Assembly (NCBI RefSeq): GCF_003934165.1
Contig: NZ_RKST01000001.1
Location: forward strand, 496,001 to 560,000
Length of the DNA stretch: 64,000 nt
Source: Borborobacter arsenicus
GTDB taxonomy: Bacteria > Pseudomonadota > Alphaproteobacteria > Rhizobiales > Rhizobiaceae
Direction: 5' to 3'
Position 1 is the stretch's first letter, and each line of letters begins with the position of its first letter. Below are positions 8,525-16,981 of the stretch, one piece after another. Made by a program: the position numbers and the translations under genes. Below the pieces are notes generated by a model. The model was not told the DNA's origin. It did not search any database and saw nothing but the letters and a program-made list of their open reading frames with translations.

Positions 8525-8578
8525 CCCCTCTCCGCCTCGCTGCGCTCGGCCCCTCTCCCCAGAGGGGCGAGGAACCCA
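8525..8578. repeat. Palindromic intergenic repeat, copy 2
   Basis: Second copy of the element at 8377-8433 in the same orientation, sharing a perfect 27-bp 3' end (8552-8578). Its 5' half contains GCCTCGCTGCGCTCGGC, an imperfect palindrome, so a transcript would fold into two hairpins. The spacer between the copies is about 90 bp and shows no gene. This resembles the REP-like sequences found between genes in rhizobial genomes. Confidence 0.8.
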
Positions 8579-8608
8579 TATCCTGCGAGGGCTGCGAGCC
8601 TGCGAAGG

Positions 8609-10177
8609 CTAATCCATCCGCACAGTGACGAAGCGCAACTCACCGGTCTTGGAGGCCAGCATCAGCAAGGCGTTCTTGCGCCCCTGCTCCTTCAGCTTGC
8701 CGATGCGGTCCGTGACCTCCTTTGGCGACGATACCGATTCCTGGGCGATTTCGGTGATCACCTCGCCGGCCAATATGCCGCGCTCGGCTGCAGGCGAATT
8801 CGGCTCTACCTGAGTGATCACGACGCCGGAAATTTCCGGGCCGATCTCGAACTTGCTGCGCGTCTCGTCACTGAGTTCGCCGATCGTCATGCCAAGGACC
8901 GATGCGGTCGCAATCTCGCCGCCCTCCTCATCGGTAGGAGCCGCGTTCTCGCCATCGGCCAGTTTCTCGCCATCCTCAAGACGGCCGAGCGTCACCTTGA
9001 CGGTCTGCTCGACGCCCTTGCGCACGATCTCGACATCGACCGCCTTGCCGACGGGGCTTTCCGCCACCACGCGCGGCAGGTCGCGCATTTCGTCGACTTG
9101 CCTGCCGTCAAATTTGGTGATGACGTCACCGGGCAGGATCGAGCCATTGTCGACCGGCCCACCCTTGATGACACCGGCGACCAGCGCGCCCTTCGCGATC
9201 TTCATGCCGAGGCTTTCGGCAATCTCGTCCGTCACCGGCTGGATGCGCACCCCAAGCCAACCGCGGCGCGTCTCGCCGAACTCGGCAAGCTGGCTGACCA
9301 CGCCGGCTGCAAGCTCCGAGGGGATGGAGAAGCCGATGCCGATCGAACCACCGGAAGGCGAGATGATGGCTGTGTTGATGCCGACCACTTCGCCATACAT
9401 GTTGAACAGCGGGCCGCCCGAATTGCCCCGATTGATCGCAGCATCCGTCTGGATGAAATCGTCATAGGGGCCGGAATTGATGTCGCGGTTGCGCGCCGAG
9501 ATGATGCCGACGGTCACCGTTCCGCCAAGGCCGAACGGATTGCCGACCGCCATGACCCAGTCGCCGATCCGCATCGTCGATGAATCGCCGAACTTCACCG
9601 CCGTCAGCTTCTTCAGCTTCGGATCGACCTTGAGCACGGCGATGTCGGTCTTGGTGTCGGTGCCGACCAGTTCGGCCTTCAGCTTGGAACCGTCGGAGAA
9701 ATTCACCTCGATCTCGTCGGCATCGGCGATCACATGGTTGTTGGTGACCACAATGCCCTTTTCGGCATCGACGACGAAACCGGAGCCGAGCGACTGCACC
9801 TTCTGCGGACTGCCGTCACTGTTGCCCTGACGATCCTTGAAGAAATCGTCGAAGAAGTCCTGGAACGGCGAGCCTTCCGGCAATTGCGGCATCGGCACGG
9901 TCCCCTCGCCGCCGCCCTTTACCGTCTGCGACGTCGAGATATTGACCACGGCACCCAGAAGCCCTTCGGCCAGATCGGCGACCGAGGCTGGCCCCTGCGC
10001 CGGCGCGCGCGGCTGTTCCTGCGGCGTCGTTTGCGGCTCGGGCGCCGGAACACGCGGCTTTTCCTGTGCCAGCACAGGCGTTGCCAGATAGGGCGTTGCG
10101 ACCGCGCAGGCCATGAGGGCGGCGGTAGCCGCGACAAGCAGTGTCGAAAGGCGGGGCAGGACGATATTGCGTGTCAT
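8609..10177 (-). CDS. degP: DegP/HtrA-type periplasmic serine endoprotease (Do)
   Basis: A 522-residue protease with an N-terminal signal sequence (hydrophobic core about 10-32, cleavage probably after PVLAQ), a Pro-rich linker, a trypsin-like domain and two PDZ domains (about 295-390 and 425-515). The catalytic triad is visible as H148 (NNHVI), D178 (TDIAVLK) and S253 (GNSGGPL). HtrA proteases degrade or refold misfolded envelope proteins, with the PDZ domains controlling assembly and activation. It is the last gene of an hflK-hflC-DUF2065-degP series on the minus strand, a grouping that links two envelope quality-control systems. The 119-bp gap before it may hold its own promoter. Confidence 0.95.
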   Translation of the reverse strand: MTRNIVLPRLSTLLVAATAALMACAVATPYLATPVLAQEKPRVPAPEPQTTPQEQPRAPAQGPASVADLAEGLLGAVVNISTSQTVKGGGEGTVPMPQLPEGSPFQDFFDDFFKDRQGNSDGSPQKVQSLGSGFVVDAEKGIVVTNNHVIADADEIEVNFSDGSKLKAELVGTDTKTDIAVLKVDPKLKKLTAVKFGDSSTMRIGDWVMAVGNPFGLGGTVTVGIISARNRDINSGPYDDFIQTDAAINRGNSGGPLFNMYGEVVGINTAIISPSGGSIGIGFSIPSELAAGVVSQLAEFGETRRGWLGVRIQPVTDEIAESLGMKIAKGALVAGVIKGGPVDNGSILPGDVITKFDGRQVDEMRDLPRVVAESPVGKAVDVEIVRKGVEQTVKVTLGRLEDGEKLADGENAAPTDEEGGEIATASVLGMTIGELSDETRSKFEIGPEISGVVITQVEPNSPAAERGILAGEVITEIAQESVSSPKEVTDRIGKLKEQGRKNALLMLASKTGELRFVTVRMD

Positions 10178-10296
10178 GGACTGAATTGCCTCCGGCTATC
10201 GGGAAAAACGCGGCCACCTCTCAGGAGGCCACGTCATCTTGGCAAGAAATAAGGCGTGTTTGCGACCTTGGCTACAGCCAGTTCGACAATCTTGCG

Positions 10297-10482
10297 TTAC
10301 CCCCGGCACAGCCAGACGATGGCGACGCCGATCGCAATTGCCGCAAGCCCGGCCACCCGCAATGCGTTTTCCGGCACCGAAAGCACTTCCGACGCCAGTT
10401 TTTTCGCAAGGTTGGGAAAGCCGCCATAGATCAGCCCTTCGATGACGAGGACCAGACCTATGGCGACGAAAAAGTCCGACAC
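10297..10482 (-). CDS. DUF2065 family small membrane protein
   Basis: A 61-residue protein with two hydrophobic helices (about 3-23 and 41-58) joined by the short loop FPNLAKKLASEVLSVPEN. The opening VAIGLVLVIEGLIYGGFP is typical of the DUF2065 (YjeT-like) family, whose function is unknown. The start is a GTG at 10482, 8 bp after the hflC stop. In many proteobacteria this family sits beside hflC, as here, suggesting an accessory role with the HflKC complex; that is inference from position. Confidence 0.85.
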   Translation of the reverse strand: MSDFFVAIGLVLVIEGLIYGGFPNLAKKLASEVLSVPENALRVAGLAAIAIGVAIVWLCRG

Positions 10483-10490
10483 CGGGCGGG

Positions 10491-11432
10491 TTACTGGTTC
10501 GCGCCGGCGGCAGGAGGCTGGGCAGCCCCGGTAGCCGGCGCGGTCGAGGCGGGCGCTCCGGTCGCGCTGCGGAAGAAGCGGAAGAATTCCGAATCCGGCG
10601 AAAGGACCATCGTGGTGCCGGTTCCTTCAAGGGCAGCACTATAGGCCTTCATCGAACGGTAGAATTCGAAGAAATCCTTGTCGCGCTCGAATGCGGCGGC
10701 AAAGGCGGCGTTACGGGCGGCTTCGCCCTCACCGCGCAGGATTTCCGATTCCTTGCGCGCCTCGGCCACCGTCTCGATCACCTCGCGGTCGGCCCGGGCG
10801 CGGATGCGCTGTGCGGCTTCGCGGCCGCGCGCCCTCAGCCTCTCGGCCTCGGCAAGACGCTCGGCCTTCATGCGCTCGAAGGTCTGCTCCGACACGTCCT
10901 GCGTCAGGTCGGTGCGGCGGATGCGGACATCCTCGATCTCAAGCCCGAGCGACGTGGCGTCAGGCCGCAACTGGTCGCGCACTTCACGCATCATCGAGGC
11001 CCGCTCCTCCGAAAGTGCTGCCTCGAAACCGCGCAGACCGTAGACCCGGCGAAGCGCCGCGTCGAAACGGGTGCGCAGCCGCGCCTCGGCCAGCGATATG
11101 TTGCCCGAAACCGCCTGACGGAAGCGGCGGGGATCGGAGATCCGATAGGCGAGGAAGGCATCGACATCGTAGAACTTGCCGCCGGAAACCTGGACGCGGA
11201 TGTCGTCGAGGTCGAAGCGCAGCACGCGGTTTTCGACCATCTGGACATTGTCGGCCTCAAACAGGCCGAACGGCGCCTTGAAATAGATGCCCGGTTCGCT
11301 CTTGACGTCGACGATCTCGCCGAAGCGCAGGATGATCGCCTGCTGCTTGGCGTTCACCACGAAAACCGACGAATAGAGAATGAACAGCAGGGCAACGACG
11401 ATGAAGCCGATAAGGGGAAGCCGGTTAGCCAT
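10491..11432 (-). CDS. hflC: HflC, SPFH-domain regulator of FtsH
   Basis: A 313-residue membrane protein with one N-terminal transmembrane segment (LPLIGFIVVALLFILYSSVFVV) and a periplasmic SPFH/prohibitin domain (QQAIILRFGEIVDVKSEPGIYFKAPF). An Ala/Glu/Arg-rich helix (about 170-240) comes next, then a Pro/Ala-rich tail. HflC and HflK form a large ring around the FtsH protease and limit its access to membrane substrates. The ATG overlaps the hflK stop (both at 11432), so translation is coupled. The motif DKDFFEFYRSMKAY near the end is characteristic of HflC. Confidence 0.95.
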   Translation of the reverse strand: MANRLPLIGFIVVALLFILYSSVFVVNAKQQAIILRFGEIVDVKSEPGIYFKAPFGLFEADNVQMVENRVLRFDLDDIRVQVSGGKFYDVDAFLAYRISDPRRFRQAVSGNISLAEARLRTRFDAALRRVYGLRGFEAALSEERASMMREVRDQLRPDATSLGLEIEDVRIRRTDLTQDVSEQTFERMKAERLAEAERLRARGREAAQRIRARADREVIETVAEARKESEILRGEGEAARNAAFAAAFERDKDFFEFYRSMKAYSAALEGTGTTMVLSPDSEFFRFFRSATGAPASTAPATGAAQPPAAGANQ

Positions 11433-12571
11433 CAGTTATTCCCTCCGGCATTGCTCATGCTGGGCGTGGCAGGAGCGGCTGGCGCCGCCGGTGCACGTTT
11501 CTGCAGTTCAGGCAGGGGCAGATAGGGAATGACGCCCTGGCCATTGCCCTGCCCGACGATGACCTTGTTCGAGCCCTGAAGCACCTTTTCCATGGTTTCA
11601 AGGAACAGGCGTTCGCGTGTGACATCGGGAGCCTTGGCATATTCCTCATAGACCGAGATGAAGCGCTGCGCCTCACCCTCGGCTTCCTGGACGACGCGGT
11701 TCTTGTAGGCGGCCGCCTCTTCGCGGATCTGGGCTGCCTCGCCTCGTGCCTGGCCGAGTTTCTGGTTGGAATACTGGTTCGATTCCTCGACGAAGCGGTC
11801 TTCGTCCTGCTCGGCACGCTGCACCTCGGAGAACGCATCGGCAACCTCGCGAGGCGGCGAGGCATCCTCGATCGAGATCGCGTTGACGGTGAGGCCCGAG
11901 CCATATTCATCAAGCGAAGTCTGGATGATTCCGCGCACGGCGTCGGCAATGCCTTGGCGGTCGTCGCGGAAGATATCCTGTGCGGGACGGCGGCCGACAG
12001 CCTCGCGCATGGCGCTTTCGGCCACTTGCCGCAACATCTCGTCAGGATTGGAGACATTGAAGAGATAGGCTGTCGGGTCGGAAACCTGGAACGCCACCGA
12101 GAACTGGACATTGACGATGTTCTGGTCGCCCGAAAGCATCAGGCCCGAATCGCTTGTCTCGCGCGTGCCCGAACCGATATTGATCAGCTTTTCAGCAGTG
12201 CTTGCCCGTTCGACCGTTTCCACCGGCCACCAGTGGAAATGCAGGCCGGGCTGCGACAATTCGGCTTTCGGCTTGCCGAAGCGCAGTTCTACAGCGACCT
12301 CGTCGGGCTGCACAGTATAGACTGCCTGGAAGGCCCAGAAGACCAGCAGCGCCACGGCAATCAAGCCGAAAAGCGCGGGGTTGCCTGCGCCACCGCCGGG
12401 AAGGATATCCTTCAGCCGGTCCTGTCCGCGGCGGATGATATCTTCGAGATCAGGCGGAGTGCCTTGCGGACCAACCGGACCACGCGGCCCCTGTCCCCAC
12501 GGTCCGCCGCCATTGCCGCCGCCGCCACCCCATGGACCGCCGCCGCCGCCGCTCTGATTTTTCCAGGGCAT
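11432..12571 (-). CDS. hflK: HflK, SPFH-domain regulator of FtsH
   Basis: A 379-residue partner of HflC. The first 60 residues are Gly-rich cytoplasmic sequence (MPWKNQSGGGGGPWGGGGGN), as usual for HflK. One transmembrane helix follows (NPALFGLIAVALLVFWAFQAVY), then the SPFH domain (QPDEVAVELRFGKPKAELSQPGLHFHWWPVETVE) and a long amphipathic helix (VQRAEQDEDRFVEESNQYSN). The Pro/Ala-rich C-terminus is probably disordered. It is first in the hflK-hflC-DUF2065-degP series and has a candidate promoter 60-90 bp upstream. Confidence 0.95.
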   Translation of the reverse strand: MPWKNQSGGGGGPWGGGGGNGGGPWGQGPRGPVGPQGTPPDLEDIIRRGQDRLKDILPGGGAGNPALFGLIAVALLVFWAFQAVYTVQPDEVAVELRFGKPKAELSQPGLHFHWWPVETVERASTAEKLINIGSGTRETSDSGLMLSGDQNIVNVQFSVAFQVSDPTAYLFNVSNPDEMLRQVAESAMREAVGRRPAQDIFRDDRQGIADAVRGIIQTSLDEYGSGLTVNAISIEDASPPREVADAFSEVQRAEQDEDRFVEESNQYSNQKLGQARGEAAQIREEAAAYKNRVVQEAEGEAQRFISVYEEYAKAPDVTRERLFLETMEKVLQGSNKVIVGQGNGQGVIPYLPLPELQKRAPAAPAAPATPSMSNAGGNN

Positions 12572-12632
12572 GAATGTCCTTCCAGTTCAAACTTCGGCGC
12601 ACAGCCCGCTACCGCGCGCACATCGTGCTTCT

Positions 12633-12661
12633 TGTATAGGGACGCCATGGCCGGCTTTCAA
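12633..12661 (-). promoter_or_regulatory. hflK: Candidate hflK operon promoter
   Basis: On the minus strand, TTGAAA (plus-strand 12656-12661) and TATACA (plus-strand 12633-12638) are separated by exactly 17 bp, with the -10 about 60 nt before the hflK ATG. The match suits a housekeeping promoter. The sequence between GTTGAAA and CCCTATAC also resembles the alphaproteobacterial heat-shock (RpoH) pattern, which would fit an envelope-stress operon. Which sigma factor uses it cannot be decided here. Confidence 0.5.
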
Positions 12662-12712
12662 CGTAATCGCTGTCTGCACAAGCCTTTTTCGCCAACGGCA
12701 CGATCCTATCCT

Positions 12713-13231
12713 TCAATGCACGCCCGCGCGCCGTTCGTAAACCGTATAGCGTGTCGCATGGCTGTCCTTCTCGCCGGGGGGTATGTCGGCGGCACGAACC
12801 TCGCGCCACACGGCCGGATCGATCGGCGGAAACCGCGTATCGCCGTCGACCTCGGCCAGAACATGCGTGACATAGAGCCGGTCGGCGAGCGGCAGCGCCT
12901 GGCGATAGATCTCGCCGCCGCCGATGACACAGATTTCATCGGCAGTGGCCATGCAGCGCGCCCGAACGGTTGCAAGCGTGACCGCCTCTTCGAGCGAGCC
13001 GGCAACCTCCGCCCCTTCCGCCCGGAAACCCTGATCGCGCGTCATCACGATGTTCAACCGGCCAGGCAACGGACGGCCGATGCTTTCCCAGGTCTTGCGC
13101 CCCATGATGATCGGCTTGCCCATCGTATCGGCCTTGAAGCGCTTGAGATCGCTCGACAGGCGCCATGGCAGGCCGCCATCGCGCCCGATTACGCCGTTCT
13201 CGGCAATCGCCACCAGGATCGCAAGTTCCAT
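12713..13231 (-). CDS. folA: Dihydrofolate reductase
   Basis: A 172-residue enzyme reducing dihydrofolate to tetrahydrofolate with NADPH. Diagnostic segments are AENGVIGRDGGLPWRLSSDLKRFK with the catalytic Asp, GKPIIMGRKTWESIGRPLPGR, and ICVIGGGEIY at the NADPH site. The frame is open upstream into the adjacent MITE-like element (MSIGPKLSGEG), but family alignment favours the ATG at 13231 (MELAILVAI). Together with thyA, about 0.5 kb upstream on the same strand, it recycles the dihydrofolate produced by thymidylate synthesis. The mobile element now separates folA from the rest of that group. Confidence 0.95.
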   Translation of the reverse strand: MELAILVAIAENGVIGRDGGLPWRLSSDLKRFKADTMGKPIIMGRKTWESIGRPLPGRLNIVMTRDQGFRAEGAEVAGSLEEAVTLATVRARCMATADEICVIGGGEIYRQALPLADRLYVTHVLAEVDGDTRFPPIDPAVWREVRAADIPPGEKDSHATRYTVYERRAGVH

Positions 13232-13257
13232 AGCGTTCAAACCTTCACCGGAGAGTT

Positions 13258-13529
13258 TAGGACCAATCGACATTCAGGTTTCGGGCGTGGCGCGAGCCGG
13301 ATTTCGGTCCTGAACAGGAGAAAAGCGCAAGGCGGTGTCGACCACCGTCGAGCATTTTCGACACATTCAGGGCCGAAATCCGCCGCGTCCCGAAGGGATA
13401 TGGCCAAAATCGTCCATTTCCGCGTCGCGAAGCCTCGACGCAGGACCACTGCGCCTTCGGCTCCGCTCCTCGAACTGAACGATTTTTGCTCATACCACGC
13501 CTCAAAACCCTGAATGTCGATTGGTCCTA
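13258..13529. mobile_element. MITE-like element with 19-bp terminal inverted repeats and TA flanks
   Basis: A 268-bp element (13260-13527) is bounded by perfect 19-bp inverted repeats, GGACCAATCGACATTCAGG at 13260-13278 and its reverse complement at 13509-13527. Each end is flanked by the dinucleotide TA, the target duplication expected from IS630/Tc1-mariner transposases. A second internal inverted pair (13298-13314 with 13366-13382, 16 of 17 matching) gives extra secondary structure. It holds no transposase gene and is non-autonomous if mobile. It lies 29 bp before the folA start and 8 bp after the stop of the DUF3329-type gene. Confidence 0.75.
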
Positions 13530-13537
13530 GTCCTGCA

Positions 13538-13741
13538 TCACGGCCTGCCGCCGGTATCGGACGGCGGCGAATAGCGCAGCAGCAACTGCCAGACCGCATA
13601 ACAGACGGCGCCCGAGGCGACGAGCGCCCAGACCTTCTCGCCGGCGGCAATTTCCACCCCCGTCCAGGCGACGCACACCGCAACCACCGCGATGCGGCGC
13701 CACAGAGGGCGGAAAAAAGGATGTTCATTGTCCTTGGTCAC
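13538..13741 (-). CDS. DUF3329-like small membrane protein
   Basis: A 67-residue protein beginning MTKDNEHPFFRPLWRRIAVV and containing one or two hydrophobic segments (about 17-35 and 38-54). The HPFFRPLWRR opening is shared by small rhizobial proteins annotated as DUF3329; no function is established. It lies between thyA, 30 bp upstream, and folA on the same strand and is probably co-transcribed with thyA. Its stop codon is 8 bp from the right end of the MITE-like element. Confidence 0.65.
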   Translation of the reverse strand: MTKDNEHPFFRPLWRRIAVVAVCVAWTGVEIAAGEKVWALVASGAVCYAVWQLLLRYSPPSDTGGRP

Positions 13742-13771
13742 TGTGCCTCCGGCTCACGCCGCCTCCTCGGC

Positions 13772-14566
13772 TCAAACGGCGATGGGCGCGCGGATATTGG
13801 CATCGGCGACATAATTCTCCAGCCGGAAATCCTCATAACGGAAGGCGAAGAGGTCGGTGACGGCCGGGTTGATCCACATGGTCGGCAAGGGCTTGGGGCT
13901 CCGCTGCAACTGCTCGCGCGCCTGGTCGAAATGGTTGGCGTAGAGATGCGCATCACCGAGCGTATGGATGAATTCACCGGGCTGAAGCCCGCTTACCTGC
14001 GCCACCATCATCGTCAGCAGTGCGTAGGATGCGATGTTGAAGGGTACGCCGAGGAAAATATCGGCTGAGCGCTGATAGAGCTGGCAGGAAAGCCTGCCTT
14101 CCGCCATATAGAACTGGAACAGGCAGTGACAGGGCGGTAGCGCCATCTCATCCACCTCGGCCGGGTTCCAGGCCGAGACTATCAGCCGGCGCGAATGCGG
14201 GTTCTTGCGCAACTCGCGCAGAAGATTGGCGATCTGGTCGATCTCCCCGCCGCCAGGCGCCGGCCAGGAGCGCCATTGCTTGCCGTAGACGGGGCCGAGA
14301 TCGCCACTCTCGTCGGCCCATTCGTCCCAGATGGTGACGCCGTTTTCGTTCAGGTAACGGATATTGGTGTCGCCGGCCAGGAACCACAGCAGTTCGTGAA
14401 TGATCGATTTCAGATGCAGTTTCTTGGTCGTGGTGACCGGAAACCCCTCAGAGAGGTCAAACCGCATCTGGTAGCCGAAGACGGAGCGCGTGCCGGTTCC
14501 GGTACGATCACCGCGGTCGGTACCGGTTTCAAGGACATGGCTGAGAAGGTCGAGATATTGGCGCAT
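13772..14566 (-). CDS. thyA: Thymidylate synthase
   Basis: A 264-residue enzyme that methylates dUMP to dTMP with methylene-tetrahydrofolate. The catalytic cysteine is C146 in [11 protein letters not shown], and [30 protein letters not shown] and [12 protein letters not shown] are the conserved substrate and folate motifs. The ATG at 14566 ([15 protein letters not shown]) gives the same length as the E. coli enzyme; the frame remains open 13 codons further upstream without family similarity. Its product dihydrofolate is the substrate of FolA encoded nearby. Confidence 0.97.
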   Translation of the reverse strand: MRQYLDLLSHVLETGTDRGDRTGTGTRSVFGYQMRFDLSEGFPVTTTKKLHLKSIIHELLWFLAGDTNIRYLNENGVTIWDEWADESGDLGPVYGKQWRSWPAPGGGEIDQIANLLRELRKNPHSRRLIVSAWNPAEVDEMALPPCHCLFQFYMAEGRLSCQLYQRSADIFLGVPFNIASYALLTMMVAQVSGLQPGEFIHTLGDAHLYANHFDQAREQLQRSPKPLPTMWINPAVTDLFAFRYEDFRLENYVADANIRAPIAV

Positions 14567-14708
14567 CGGCTCCGCGTCGATTCGGGAAAGCAACAGGCCG
14601 ATCATAGCCGAAGCCCGGCTATGCGCCTATGCATATCCAGGCTTTCCGCGCCGCCCCTCTCCCCTCCATGCACAAGCGATGGACGGCAGGGCGAGCACAA
14701 AATATTTT

Positions 14709-15020
14709 CTAAAGCGCGCCGAGCTTGCCGAGTTCCTTGGCCGCCAGATAGTAGAACGTCACCCGGCTCTTGGTGTTATCGGCCGACATCGCCTTGCAGA
14801 CCTTTTCGATTGCCGCATCCGCCTTGGCGCCATCGGATACGCCGAGTTTCTTGGCGATCCAGTTTGCCTTCACGCGATCGAGTTCCTTGGCATCGGTGCA
14901 CGAAACCAGCGACGAATCGCGGTTGCGCAATGCAATGCCCAGATGTTTGACGATCTTGTTGACCACATCGGCATCGGCGCCGGCATCATATTTCTTCACG
15001 TCTGCAACATAGTCGGTCAT
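14709..15020 (-). CDS. DUF2853 family protein
   Basis: A 103-residue, Lys/Ala/Asp-rich soluble helical protein beginning MTDYVADVKKYDAGADADVV and ending FYYLAAKELGKLGAL, which matches the DUF2853 family of small alphaproteobacterial proteins of unknown function. No signal peptide or membrane segment is seen. A good ribosome site (GAGGGGAAC) precedes the ATG. It is monocistronic and divergent from the tmRNA gene. Confidence 0.8.
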   Translation of the reverse strand: MTDYVADVKKYDAGADADVVNKIVKHLGIALRNRDSSLVSCTDAKELDRVKANWIAKKLGVSDGAKADAAIEKVCKAMSADNTKSRVTFYYLAAKELGKLGAL

Positions 15021-15204
15021 GAAAGTTCCCCTCGTAGAACAGGACTTCGCAGAGCGAGGAGCCGCGACTCACAATCGGTGCACTGACCCGACGATCCTCA
15101 CTGTGGCGAACCTTCGGTTGTGGATGCACAACCTGTCAAGCCCGGGTATTGTTTGATGACCGCCGGCCCTTTCATTCGCCGCAATATCCCCCTATATTCC
15201 GAGG

Positions 15205-15533
15205 GTCAGCTTGACTGACTATGGCGATAAATGGGCGATGCAATAAGCCGTTCGGACCCGGGGGCGGTACCCGGCGCCTCCACCAAAAGCCGCTGCTCAC
15301 ACCATTCGGGAGCGGTTTTTGCTGGGGGCGAAACAGGATCGACGAAGGTGTAAAGATCGTACTTTTGCCCGGCATTGTACCACCGTTATCGGGCTAACTC
15401 AGTAGTTGCAAACGACAACTATGCGGAAGCACGTCTCGCCGCTTAATGCGGTGCGATAGCTTCAAATCAAGTCCTAGCGGTTCGCACCTCTAGGCGGGGT
15501 TCGGAGGTACCTGGCAACAGAAACCTCCACTTC
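15205..15533 (+). ncRNA. ssrA: tmRNA, circularly permuted two-piece form
   Basis: The acceptor piece comes first and ends CGCCTCCACCA at 15275-15285, with a T-arm CCGGG/CCCGG around a 7-nt loop at 15258-15274. After an intervening segment the coding piece begins GGGGGCGAAACAGGATCGAC at 15324, and its first seven bases pair with CGCCTCC to close the tRNA-like acceptor stem. The resume codon GCA is at 15408, and the tag reads ANDNYAEARLAA before TAA at 15444-15446. A final hairpin GGAGG/CCTCC ends near 15528. tmRNA rescues stalled ribosomes and tags the nascent chain for ClpXP. The 5' end is approximate; it was set from a TATATT box at 15193. Confidence 0.93.
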
Positions 15534-15628
15534 CTTTCTCTCACTCTCACTGCATTTCGTTCGCTGCCTGCTGCCGCATTTGCGTCACGCAGCGCCGGAC
15601 TCCGCAAAGTTTCCTGCGAAAGCTCGCC

Positions 15629-16213
15629 ATGCAATCCGATGCCAATCATTCAGATTCCGATCGATTCTTCGTGCTCACCGGCGGCCCTGGTTCGGGCAAG
15701 ACCACCTTGATTTCAGCCCTGAGCAAAGCCGGCTTCCACTCAACAGTCGAAGCAGGCCGCGCCATCATCCGGGACCAGGCGACCATTGGCGGCCCGGCCC
15801 TGCCATGGAACGACCCGGCCTTGTTTGCCGAACTGATGCTGAATTGGGAGATGCGCTCGCATGCCCTCGCCTCCGCACAGGCCGGACCGGTATTTTTCGA
15901 CCGGGGCGTGCCGGACATCGCTGGTTACCTGCATGTGTGCGGATTGCCCATCCCTGAGCATGTCGAGGCCGCAACCAGGACCCTGCGCTACAACCGCAAG
16001 GTGTTCATCCTGCCGCCATGGAAGGAGATTTTCGGCGAAGACAGCGAACGCAAGCAGGATTTCCAGGAGGCCGTGCGCACCCATGAAGCGATGGTCGAAG
16101 TCTACACGGCCTTCGGGTATGAACTGGTCGCGGTGCCTTGCCTGCCCGTTGAAGAGCGGCTGCACTTCGTTCTGGCTGCGGCCGGTCTTTCGAACATTGC
16201 CGCAGCCAAATAA
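15629..16213 (+). CDS. AAA-family P-loop ATPase or kinase
   Basis: A 194-residue protein with an N-terminal P-loop GGPGSGKTT at about residues 18-26 (RFFVLTGGPGSGKTTLISALSKAGF). Then come EAGRAIIRDQ, FFDRGVPDIAGYLHVCG and RKVFILPPWKEIFGEDSERKQDF. This pattern belongs to the predicted-ATPase group (AAA_28) that resembles nucleoside and small-molecule kinases; the substrate is unknown. The acidic residues in FFDRG probably take the Walker B or substrate role. It follows ssrA by about 100 bp on the same strand and precedes sspB, with no evident functional link. Confidence 0.78.
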   Translation: MQSDANHSDSDRFFVLTGGPGSGKTTLISALSKAGFHSTVEAGRAIIRDQATIGGPALPWNDPALFAELMLNWEMRSHALASAQAGPVFFDRGVPDIAGYLHVCGLPIPEHVEAATRTLRYNRKVFILPPWKEIFGEDSERKQDFQEAVRTHEAMVEVYTAFGYELVAVPCLPVEERLHFVLAAAGLSNIAAAK

Positions 16214-16351
16214 GCTTGTGGACAACCGCAGCAGCTTTGCTGCGCCGCAATATTTACAGCGCGAGATCGCACGGAAACGCTATATGCGGTTTACGCCGGG
16301 CCCAAGCTTGATTACAGCTATTCAGTCGATTCACCGGAACAGTTTCAGCAC

Positions 16352-16888
16352 ATGGCCGAGGACCATATCCGCTACGATATTCTTGCCCAGGAAGCATTGC
16401 GCGGGGTCATGCGCAAGGTTCTGGCGGAAGTCGCGCGCACGGGTCTGCCGGGCAGCCACCACTTTTTCATCACCTTCCTGACCGGTGCGCCTGGCGTGCG
16501 CATTTCAAGCCGCCTGCGCGAGCGCTACCCGGAACAGATGACGATCGTCATCCAGTTCCAATATTGGGACCTCAAGGTGAATGAAAGCGGCTTCGAGATC
16601 GGCCTGTCATTTTCGGACGTGCCGGAAAGGCTTGAGATCCCCTTCTCGGCAGTGCGCGGCTTTTACGACCCTTCCGTCAATTTCGAACTCGAATTCGACG
16701 TCAAGACCGAGGAGCCGGACGAGGACGCCGGCGAGCCGGCAAAGCTTTCCCCGCCGCCGGCAACGATCCAGCCCGCCGCGACAGAGCCGAAGAAGAAGGC
16801 CAAGGAGCCGGCCAAGGGCTCAGAGGGCGAAGCAGCACCGGCGAAAGGCGCCGACGTGGTTTCACTCGATGCCTTCCGCAAGAAATAG
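16352..16888 (+). CDS. sspB: SspB family ClpXP adaptor
   Basis: A 178-residue protein matching alphaproteobacterial SspB: IRYDILAQEALRGVMRKVLAEVARTGLPGSHHFFITFLT, then GVRISSRLRERYPEQMTIVIQFQYWDL. After the folded domain (about 1-125) comes a long Pro/Glu/Ala/Lys-rich linker, and the end, VVSLDAFRKK, is the ClpX-docking peptide. SspB binds ssrA-tagged proteins and delivers them to ClpXP. The gene lies less than 1 kb downstream of ssrA, which makes the tag it recognises. Confidence 0.92.
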   Translation: MAEDHIRYDILAQEALRGVMRKVLAEVARTGLPGSHHFFITFLTGAPGVRISSRLRERYPEQMTIVIQFQYWDLKVNESGFEIGLSFSDVPERLEIPFSAVRGFYDPSVNFELEFDVKTEEPDEDAGEPAKLSPPPATIQPAATEPKKKAKEPAKGSEGEAAPAKGADVVSLDAFRKK

Positions 16889-16981
16889 CGCAGAATTGCC
16901 GGCGCGAAGCTGGTCGCGCTTCAGGATTTTTTCCTGAAACAACAAGCTGTTGGCCCGATTTTCGGAATCAGGTTCTGAGCA

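Noticed and set aside
8377-8578. Possible CRISPR-like repeat pair
   Set aside because: Only two copies with a 90-bp or longer spacer, and the repeat is a GC-rich palindrome; no cas genes are present.
13237-13728. Minus-strand 163-codon open frame across the MITE-like element
   Set aside because: It spans the element and runs out of frame through the DUF3329-type gene; it has no ribosome site and exists only because the repeat is open in this frame.
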